Shown here: in pieces, positions 1 through 5,568 of the stretch
Layout: each line of letters opens with the position of its first letter
Numbering within the stretch: the stretch's first letter is position 1
Origin: Asticcacaulis sp.
Lineage (GTDB): Bacteria; Pseudomonadota; Alphaproteobacteria; Caulobacterales; Caulobacteraceae
Length of the DNA stretch: 11,433 nucleotides
Assembly (NCBI RefSeq): GCF_020217185.1
Contig: NZ_JAIWNX010000206.1
Span: 1 to 11,433 of the forward strand
Reading direction: 5' to 3'
Program-made: the position numbers and the translations under genes
Notes under the pieces: model-generated
The model's input: only the letters and a program-made list of their open reading frames with translations
What the model was told of the DNA's origin: nothing
Databases searched by the model: none

Positions 1-2097
1 CAACTGCTCCTCAAGCTGACGCTTGGCCGTCACGTCGATACCGACGCCCGTGCGGCGCACCGCCTTGCCGTTCTCGAAATAGGTATGGCCGCGCGACAAC
101 ACCCAGTGCACTGAGCCATCCGGGTGGATCAGGCGGTATTCCAGTTCGATATCGCCGTGACGGGTCAGGCCTTCGGCCATAGTGGTGCGCAAGGCCGCCC
201 GATCATCGGGATGCACATTAGAGAGAAACACCTTGCGGCTGACGCCGCTCACGCCCGCTTTGGGATCGAGCGCATAGACGCTGGCAATGCCCTCATCGTA
301 ATGGAAGAGGTCGCTGGCCACGTCATAGGTCCACACGCCGATGCCATCGACGGCCCCCAGTGCCAGACGGGCAAAATCGCGGCTGTCTTCCAGTTCGCGA
401 GCGCGCCGGATGTCGTCGCTAATGTCGCGCGCCACGCAATAGACAAGGCCGTTTTCCTCGTTCGCTGTCCACGAAAAGGTCCGATACTGGCCGTCGCGAT
501 CACGCAGCCGGTTTTCAAAGCGCCACGTACTGCCGCCCGCTGCCAGAGAGCGCAGTTGTGTGCGCGTCGTTTCGTGATCGTCGGGGTGTTCAAGCCACTG
601 GGCCGTCTGACCGATCAGCTCCTCAGCCGTCCAGCCCAGAAGACGGGTCCAGGCCGCACTGACCTTCAGCCAGCGCCCTTCGCTATCGGTAATCAGGAAC
701 GGGTCCTGCGACAGGGACCACAGCCGATCGCGCTCCTCAAGCTCGCGCACGGTTTGCAGCAGGAGGACGTCCTGCTCCAGACGCTGCGTGACGTCATAGG
801 CAAACTGATAGGCGCCGATAATCTCGCCATCGAGCCCGTATAGCGGGGCGGCGCGGATTTCATAGGCGTACCGTCCGACAGTCTCTTCTCCAAACTCTTC
901 TATCGTGAGTACGGATTCACCCGCCAAAGCCTGATCCCACAGGGCCCGCACATGCGTCACCGCGTCGGGGTGATCGGCCAGCCGTTCCAGCAGGTTGTCG
1001 CCAACGCGCGGCGTAATGCCGAACAGACGTTGAAACTCGGCAACGGTGGCGCGATTAATAGCGCGCCAGTTATAGTCGGTGTCGATGACGTGGATAAAGG
1101 CTTCGGTCGCTTCGACCACATCGGCCAGAATCTTGCGCTCGGAAAGAGCGTGCGTCACCCGGTCTTCCAGCGTGGCATTGAGCGCCTTCAGGGCGTCTTC
1201 GGCGCGCTTGTGCTCCGTCACATCATAGCCACCGACGAAGATGCCCGTCACCGCACCCTTGTCGTCGAAGACGGGCTGATAGATGAAATCAATATAGCGC
1301 GTCTCGCTCTGGTTGGAGAGATTGACCGGAAAGCTGCGCGAGGTGAAGGGCTGCCCACTGCGGTACACCTCGTCCAGCAGTTCGTAAAAGCCCTGATCCG
1401 CCACTTCGGGAAACAGTTGCCGCACGCTGTGCCCAAGATAGTCGCGCTCACCGGCAATGGTGCGATAGGCCTCGTTGACATAGGTAAAGACGTGGTCCGG
1501 CCCTTCCAGCGTCGCCACAAAACCCGGCATGTGGCGCAGTGACCGCGCCTGACTTTCACGCTCGGCGGTGGCGGCGCGTTCCGCCAGAACTTTGCGCGTC
1601 GTTTCAACCACGATGGCCAGAATACCGGCCGGGCTTCCGCTGTCATCGCGCACCGGCGAATAGTCGATATCAAACCAGATTTGTTCCGGCTGTCCCGACC
1701 GGTTGAGTTCAAAATGCACGTCGCGATAGGCCAGCGTCTGACCCGCCAGCCCGGTCCGCACAACATTATCGTTGAAGTCTGACGCCTCCGGCCACGCTTC
1801 GCGCGCCCCCATGCCGAGGATTTGCGGATGTTTGCCGGCCGCAATCTGCGCATAGCCGTCATTATACAGCAATATCCCCGCTTCACCCCACAACACGGCC
1901 ATAGGCACGTGCGAGGCGACGATCAGGCTGACGCAGGTCTTCAGGCAGGCCGGCCACGTTTCGATGTCGCCCAGTTCGCTCTGCGACCAGTCTTTTTCTG
2001 CAATCAGGCGTCCGCACGCCCCGCCGATGGACAACAGACTGCGGGCATAGCCGCCAGCGGATAGGGGCGCAAAGCGTGCGTCATCACGGGCGGACAT
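1..2097 (-). CDS. Multi-PAS sensor protein, probably a sensor histidine kinase (partial, N-terminal 699 residues)
   Basis: A continuous minus-strand frame runs without a stop from the ATG at 2097 to the left edge, so the C-terminus is missing. I see five PAS-like units in a row: about residues 45-170, 180-290, 315-432, 437-562 and 570-692. The first has the signature of soluble PAS kinases (WPACLKT, VPMAVLWG, LLYNDGY, KHPQILGMG, then IDYSPVRD and VETTRKVLAER). Later units end in the usual linker forms (YDVTEHKRAED, YDVTQRLEQD, VARDISDDIRR, GIDVTAKRQLEEQL). No signal peptide or membrane segment is visible, so it is probably cytoplasmic. A weak AAGG lies 5 bases upstream of the start. Proteins with this N-terminus usually end in a HisKA or HWE kinase domain, but a diguanylate cyclase or other output is possible because that part lies outside the window. 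The gene is divergent from the galactan genes; a functional link is unproven. Confidence 0.88.
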   Translation of the reverse strand, partial: MSARDDARFAPLSAGGYARSLLSIGGACGRLIAEKDWSQSELGDIETWPACLKTCVSLIVASHVPMAVLWGEAGILLYNDGYAQIAAGKHPQILGMGAREAWPEASDFNDNVVRTGLAGQTLAYRDVHFELNRSGQPEQIWFDIDYSPVRDDSGSPAGILAIVVETTRKVLAERAATAERESQARSLRHMPGFVATLEGPDHVFTYVNEAYRTIAGERDYLGHSVRQLFPEVADQGFYELLDEVYRSGQPFTSRSFPVNLSNQSETRYIDFIYQPVFDDKGAVTGIFVGGYDVTEHKRAEDALKALNATLEDRVTHALSERKILADVVEATEAFIHVIDTDYNWRAINRATVAEFQRLFGITPRVGDNLLERLADHPDAVTHVRALWDQALAGESVLTIEEFGEETVGRYAYEIRAAPLYGLDGEIIGAYQFAYDVTQRLEQDVLLLQTVRELEERDRLWSLSQDPFLITDSEGRWLKVSAAWTRLLGWTAEELIGQTAQWLEHPDDHETTRTQLRSLAAGGSTWRFENRLRDRDGQYRTFSWTANEENGLVYCVARDISDDIRRARELEDSRDFARLALGAVDGIGVWTYDVASDLFHYDEGIASVYALDPKAGVSGVSRKVFLSNVHPDDRAALRTTMAEGLTRHGDIELEYRLIHPDGSVHWVLSRGHTYFENGKAVRRTGVGIDVTAKRQLEEQL

Positions 2098-2179
2098 GGA
2101 AACCTTGGGGAACAGAGCCAGCAGGCCCCATGGCTAAACGCCAGAGTATAAGTTTTCAATAATTGCTATGTGACTCGCA

Positions 2180-2210
2180 GCGGCGGAAAAGACCGCGCGC
2201 TTCATCTTGG
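2180..2210 (+). promoter_or_regulatory. Candidate ECF-sigma promoter or operator, copy 1 (upstream of galactanase)
   Basis: The sequence GCGGCGGAAA (2180-2189), 10 bases, then CTTCATCTTGG (2200-2210) is repeated with identical boxes and spacing at 5445-5475 upstream of the TonB-dependent receptor. The GGAAA core resembles the -35 element recognised by FecI-type ECF sigma factors. The second box lies where a -10 region could be, although I cannot fix the exact hexamers. The element ends 28 bases before the galactanase start, which fits a short-leader promoter. A regulator binding site is the alternative. Confidence 0.6.
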
Positions 2211-2238
2211 TTAGGGACAGTCCTTTCTGGAGTTTCTC

Positions 2239-3618
2239 ATGCCCCTTGCCCACCCGCTTCGCGCCCTGCCCGCCGCCCTGCTGCTGATGCTGGGTACCCT
2301 GCCCGCCGCCGAGGCCCGTGAAGGCCGCGCCTACTATTTCGGCAGCGACCTGTCCTATGTGAATGAGATGGAGGATTGCGGCGCGACCTACAGCCGCGAC
2401 GGCAAGCCAGAAGACGTCTATGCGCTGTTCAAGTCGTCCGGGGCCAATCTGGTGCGCCTGCGCCTGTGGAATGATCCCAAATGGACGCCCTATTCCAATC
2501 TCGCCGACGTGACCAGGGCCATGAAACGGGCCAGGGCCGCCGGTCTGCCCGTCCTGCTCGACTTCCACTATTCCGATGACTGGGCCGATGGCGACAAGCA
2601 ACTGGTACCCGCCGCCTGGGCCCATCTCAGCACCGATCAGCAGGTCGAAGCCCTGTATAAATTCACCTACGACACGCTGATGACCCTCAACGCGCAAGGG
2701 CTGATGCCGGATCAGGTTCAGGTCGGCAATGAAACCAATGGCGAGATGATGGGCTCGGTGACGTGGAAACAGGGCGATCCGGTCAAGCCGATCAACTGGG
2801 AACGCAATGCCCGCCTGTTCAATGCCGGTATCCGCGCCGTAAAGGACGCAGGCCTCAAGGCGGGCAAGACGCCGCGCATCATGCTGCACATCGCTCAGCC
2901 GGAAAACGTCGAGGGCTGGTTCCTCAAGGCGACCAAAGCCGGGATCGAAGGCTATGACCTGATCGGCATCAGCTATTATAAAAAGTGGTCGAAAATGGAC
3001 ATGGCGGGCCTTGGGGCGGTTATCAATCGCCTGCGCCACACCTATCCGGGTAAGGATATTGTGGTGGTCGAAACCGCCTATCCCTATACCGACAAGCATA
3101 TAGACGAAAACGTCAATCTGATGGGCGAAGATTCGACCTTCCCCGCCTATGGCTTTTCGCCCGAAGGTCAGGCGCGCTACCTGCACGACCTAATGCAACT
3201 GACGCTCGACAATGGCGGCGCGGGCGTTGTCTATTGGGAACCGGCGTGGGTGTCCACCAAGTGCAAAACGCGCTGGGGCAGCGGCTCCAACTGGGAAAAC
3301 GCCACCTTCTTCGACTTTGCGGGCAAGGCCCTGCTGGCGCTGGACTGGCCCAAAGCCGATTACGTCTATCCGGTCGAAATGACCTTCCGGGTGAAGGACG
3401 AAGGCCAGTCTGCCCTGTTCGTTAGCGGCGACTTCACCGGTGGTCTGGCCGTGCCGATGACGCGCGAAAACGGCTGGTTCGTCTATCGCAGCTGGCAGCG
3501 CCCCGGTTCGACCCTGCTGGCCGGGGCTGCCACCACCCCCGAAGCCCTGAAAGACGCCCCCGCCTCAGAAATCACCGTCCCGGCGAAGGCCGCCGTGGCG
3601 ACCCTATCGACAAAATAA
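2239..3618 (+). CDS. Arabinogalactan endo-beta-1,4-galactanase, GH53, secreted
   Basis: This 459-residue protein should cut internal beta-1,4-galactosidic bonds in galactan or type I arabinogalactan. Residues 1-26 form a Sec signal peptide (leucine/alanine core, likely cleavage after AEA). Residues about 31-375 match the GH53 TIM barrel: YYFGSDLSYVNEMED at the N-terminus, VRLRLWNDP, LLDFHYSDDWAD, and the catalytic pair E165 in QVGNETNGEM (acid/base) and E278 in VVVETAYPYT (nucleophile). The motif VYWEPAWV near residue 330 is also typical. Residues about 376-459 are an extra C-terminal domain (VEMTFRV, ALFVSGDFTG) that looks like a small beta-sandwich. GGAG at 2229-2232 lies 6 bases before the ATG and supports this start. 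The gene stands alone ahead of the ECF sigma gene, with the shared promoter-like motif upstream. Family assignment is firm; the exact substrate is inferred. Confidence 0.95.
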   Translation: MPLAHPLRALPAALLLMLGTLPAAEAREGRAYYFGSDLSYVNEMEDCGATYSRDGKPEDVYALFKSSGANLVRLRLWNDPKWTPYSNLADVTRAMKRARAAGLPVLLDFHYSDDWADGDKQLVPAAWAHLSTDQQVEALYKFTYDTLMTLNAQGLMPDQVQVGNETNGEMMGSVTWKQGDPVKPINWERNARLFNAGIRAVKDAGLKAGKTPRIMLHIAQPENVEGWFLKATKAGIEGYDLIGISYYKKWSKMDMAGLGAVINRLRHTYPGKDIVVVETAYPYTDKHIDENVNLMGEDSTFPAYGFSPEGQARYLHDLMQLTLDNGGAGVVYWEPAWVSTKCKTRWGSGSNWENATFFDFAGKALLALDWPKADYVYPVEMTFRVKDEGQSALFVSGDFTGGLAVPMTRENGWFVYRSWQRPGSTLLAGAATTPEALKDAPASEITVPAKAAVATLSTK

Positions 3619-3627
3619 TCACACAGC

Positions 3628-3645
3628 GACGTTCGCGCGTCTTTT
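3628..3645 (+). terminator. Weak candidate intrinsic terminator after galactanase
   Basis: A short hairpin GACGT-TCGC-GCGTC (five pairs including one U-G) begins 10 bases after the galactanase stop and is followed directly by TTTT. The stem is short and the T run is only four bases, so termination may be weak or absent. Confidence 0.35.
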
Positions 3646-3714
3646 ATCATACAAATATCTGGTCAAAAACGCGCGGACGTGTTTACTCTGTGAGACAACC
3701 CCGCCTGTGGGCAG

Positions 3715-3746
3715 GTGATGAAAATGGGGAAACCGGTTTTCGTCAC
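3715..3746 (+). promoter_or_regulatory. Inverted repeat enclosing an AAACCGGTTT palindrome, upstream of the ECF sigma gene
   Basis: GTGATGAAAA (3715-3724) and TTTTCGTCAC (3737-3746) can form a 10-pair stem with one U-G wobble around a 12-base loop. Overlapping it, AAACCGGTTT (3730-3739) is a perfect 10-base palindrome with a central CG. That form is common in operators of LacI-family regulators. A related GAAACCGGCTTTTG lies at 3797-3810. No T run follows, so it is unlikely to be a terminator. An operator for an unlinked sugar regulator is one reading and an RNA structure is another; neither is established. Confidence 0.35.
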
Positions 3747-3829
3747 CGGCTGAATCACGAGAGACGGGGGACTCAGGGAGTGCCACCGTGCGTATTGAAA
3801 CCGGCTTTTGCCAAAAAAAGCGCGCTGAC

Positions 3830-3860
3830 GCGGCGGAAACGCGCCGCTCGTGCATTTTAT
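3830..3860 (+). promoter_or_regulatory. Candidate ECF-sigma promoter, copy 3 (degenerate, upstream of the sigma gene)
   Basis: GCGGCGGAAA at 3830-3839 is identical to the first box of the elements at 2180 and 5445. After the same 10-base gap, GTGCATTTTAT (3850-3860) matches CTTCATCTTGG at 6 of 11 positions, including the CAT and a following TT. It ends 31 bases before the sigma start, similar to copy 1. If real, it indicates autoregulation. The same stretch can form a GCGGCG/CGCCGC hairpin (3830-3847), which is a competing explanation. Confidence 0.4.
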
Positions 3861-3891
3861 ACCGTAGAGGCGTCTGCCGGGCGGGGCTGTT

Positions 3892-4461
3892 ATGAGCGCG
3901 CACGACGAACGTCTGGCTTTCATCGGGACGCACATCCTGCCGCATGAGCCGGGGATGCGTCAGTGGCTGTCGCGCGCCGGGCTTTCGCCGTCGGAGCGCG
4001 ACGATCTGGTTCAGGAGGTCTATTACCGCCTGCTGCGCCAGACCAGCTACGCCCATATCACCGACCCGCGCGCCTATCTGTATCGGATGGCGCGCAATCT
4101 GATGCTGGAGCAGATCAGGAAAAACCGCGTCGTGTCGATCACCACCGTTCAAAACCTCGATGAGCTGGGCCGGGCCGATCTGTCGCCCACGCCGGAGCAG
4201 GCCGTTTCGGCGCGCCGCGAGTTGTCGCGCGTCATGGCCTTTATCGAGAGCCTGCCCGCCCGTTGCAAGGCGGTGTTTGAGCTGCGCAAGGTGCACGGCC
4301 TGTCTCAGGCCGAAACCGCCGCGCGGCTGGGCCTCAGCGAGAACGTGGTGGAAAAGGAAACGGCACGCGGCCTCACCCTGATCCTAAAGCAGGTCGCCGA
4401 AGGCGATGCGCCCGCTCTGGTGCCGATGCAACCCACCCGGACCCGGCATGTCGGCCATTGA
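3892..4461 (+). CDS. ECF-subfamily RNA polymerase sigma factor, FecI-like
   Basis: The 189-residue product should direct RNA polymerase to a small set of promoters, held in check by the FecR-like protein encoded next. Sigma region 2 spans about residues 35-90 (SERDDLVQEVYYRLL, then DPRAYLYRMARNLMLEQIRKNR, typical of FecI-type factors). Region 4 spans about 118-170 (IESLPARCKAVFELRKVHGLSQAETAARLGLSE, a helix-turn-helix). Length fits the family. The stop codon overlaps the start of the FecR gene by 14 bases, indicating translational coupling. The ribosome-binding site is poor (GGGG in GCGGGGCTGTT), and an in-frame stop just upstream limits alternative starts. Candidate self-regulated promoter at 3830-3860. 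The signal is inferred to be a galactan-derived sugar from the flanking hydrolases. Confidence 0.95.
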   Translation: MSAHDERLAFIGTHILPHEPGMRQWLSRAGLSPSERDDLVQEVYYRLLRQTSYAHITDPRAYLYRMARNLMLEQIRKNRVVSITTVQNLDELGRADLSPTPEQAVSARRELSRVMAFIESLPARCKAVFELRKVHGLSQAETAARLGLSENVVEKETARGLTLILKQVAEGDAPALVPMQPTRTRHVGH

Positions 4462-5416
4462 CGAGCAGGCTGCGGCCTACATAGCGGCGCGCGCCGCCGG
4501 GCGCTGGGATGAGGCCGATCAGGCTGCGCTTGAGGCGTGGCTGGCGGCCGATACGCGGCATCAGGGTGCCTTTTTCCGCGCCGAAGCCGCCTGGGCCATG
4601 CTCGATCGCGCCAGCGTGATGGGCGCAGGCGTCCCCGCCGATACGCTGCATACCTCTCCTTTTCGGGCCTTAGCCCCCCGCCCGCGGCCCCTCACCCGTC
4701 GCCAATGGCTGGCCGGGGGCGGCCTGATCGCGGCGTCGGTTGCCGGCGCGGCCCTGATCCTGCCCGCATTGACCCATCAGCGGCTTCAGACCGAGGTGGG
4801 TGAACTGCGCAAGGTGCCGCTGAAAGACCAAAGCATCGCCAGCGTCAATACCGATACCACGCTCGATGTCGCGCTGGGGGCCAAACGCCGCGACATCCGC
4901 CTGATCCGTGGCGAGGCGTGGTTTCAGGTCGCCAAGGACAAGACCCGCCCCTTTGTGGTCGAAGCCGATACGGTACGCGCCCGCGCGGTCGGCACGGCGT
5001 TTGGCGTGCGCCGCTACCCCGACGGGGCCGAGGTCATGGTCAGCGAGGGCGTGGTCGAGGTGTGGAACACACAGGCACCGGACACCCCTACACGCCTCGA
5101 GGCCGGGGGCCGGGTCTTTGTGCCCTATGCGTCGCAGCCGATCCGCGCGGAATACGCTCCCGAAACCGTGGATCGTCGTCTGGCGTGGCGCGAGGGGCAG
5201 ATCGCGCTCGATAATGACAGCCTCACCCACGCCGCCGCTGAGTTCAACCGCTACAACAGCCGCAAGATCGTGATTGCCGATCCGGCGCTGGGGGACGAGA
5301 AGCTGGTCGGCTGGTTCCGCGCCGATCAGCCGGACACCTTTGCCCGCTCGGTGCATCTGGCGCTCGACGTGCCGGTGCGCATCGACGACACGCGCATCGT
5401 CATCGGCACGGAATAA
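4448..5416 (+). CDS. FecR-family anti-sigma / transmembrane signal transducer
   Basis: This 322-residue protein should carry the signal from the outer-membrane receptor through the periplasm to the ECF sigma factor. The cytoplasmic N-terminal domain (residues about 5-55, AAAYIAARAAGRWDEADQAAL and WLAADTRHQGAFFRAEAAW) is the FecR_N type that binds the sigma. One membrane segment lies at about 87-108 (WLAGGGLIAASVAGAALILPAL). The periplasmic FecR domain spans about 115-220 (VGELRKVPLKDQS, IRLIRGEAWFQVAKD, RARAVGTAFGVR). The C-terminal part (about 245-320, GQIALDNDSLTHAAAEFNRYN) is an STN-like domain likely to contact the receptor. I prefer the ATG at 4448 (MSAIDEQ) over the in-frame ATG at 4406, because the family begins at this point and it gives the usual 14-base coupling overlap with the sigma gene. 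Confidence 0.93.
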   Translation: MSAIDEQAAAYIAARAAGRWDEADQAALEAWLAADTRHQGAFFRAEAAWAMLDRASVMGAGVPADTLHTSPFRALAPRPRPLTRRQWLAGGGLIAASVAGAALILPALTHQRLQTEVGELRKVPLKDQSIASVNTDTTLDVALGAKRRDIRLIRGEAWFQVAKDKTRPFVVEADTVRARAVGTAFGVRRYPDGAEVMVSEGVVEVWNTQAPDTPTRLEAGGRVFVPYASQPIRAEYAPETVDRRLAWREGQIALDNDSLTHAAAEFNRYNSRKIVIADPALGDEKLVGWFRADQPDTFARSVHLALDVPVRIDDTRIVIGTE

Positions 5417-5444
5417 AATAAATAAGATAAAAATATCGAATGAG

Positions 5445-5475
5445 GCGGCGGAAAGCGTTTCGGGCTTCATCTTGG
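5445..5475 (+). promoter_or_regulatory. Candidate ECF-sigma promoter or operator, copy 2 (upstream of TonB-dependent receptor)
   Basis: GCGGCGGAAA (5445-5454), 10 bases, then CTTCATCTTGG (5465-5475) matches the element at 2180-2210 in both boxes and in spacing, while the 10-base spacer differs. It follows a very A/T-rich stretch (5411-5439) after the FecR stop. It ends 93 bases before the receptor start, leaving a leader of roughly 85-90 bases if it is a promoter. Confidence 0.6.
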
Positions 5476-5481
5476 ATAACA

Positions 5482-5540
5482 GGAGGGGTGACTGCCGCCA
5501 GACCGGCACACCCGATAAAAAGCAACCGCAGTCCCACTCC
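5482..5540 (+). promoter_or_regulatory. Possible 5' leader hairpin of the receptor mRNA
   Basis: GACTGC (5490-5495) pairs with GCAGTC (5528-5533), and the outer GGAG (5482-5485) pairs with CTCC (5537-5540) across a small internal loop. The structure would bury the purine-rich AGGAGGGG at 5481-5488, which looks like a ribosome-binding site but is badly spaced for any start. The function is unknown; it may stabilise or modulate translation of the receptor transcript. Confidence 0.25.
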
Positions 5541-5568
5541 ACGGCGCGGTCCTACGGGAAACACCATA

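Noticed and set aside
124..1542. Plus-strand open frames (124-843 and 952-1542) opposite the PAS sensor
   Set aside because: They lie in codon register with the minus-strand sensor gene, which has clear PAS motifs throughout. They show no recognisable domain and fit codon-bias shadows.
2134..3186. 350-residue minus-strand open frame inside the galactanase
   Set aside because: Opposite a gene with intact GH53 motifs and signal peptide; its composition is typical of an antisense shadow and it has no domain I recognise.
3619..3891. Possible small genes or a known riboswitch in the gap before the ECF sigma gene
   Set aside because: Short overlapping frames on both strands lack good start signals and recognisable products. 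I could not match the region to cobalamin, TPP or other riboswitch consensus elements.
5440..5568. Longer receptor starting at ATG 5440 or GTG 5488
   Set aside because: The added residues are basic and would bury the signal peptide that begins at 5569. The GTG lies only one base after AGGAGG, and the 5440 start would overlap the promoter-like motif.
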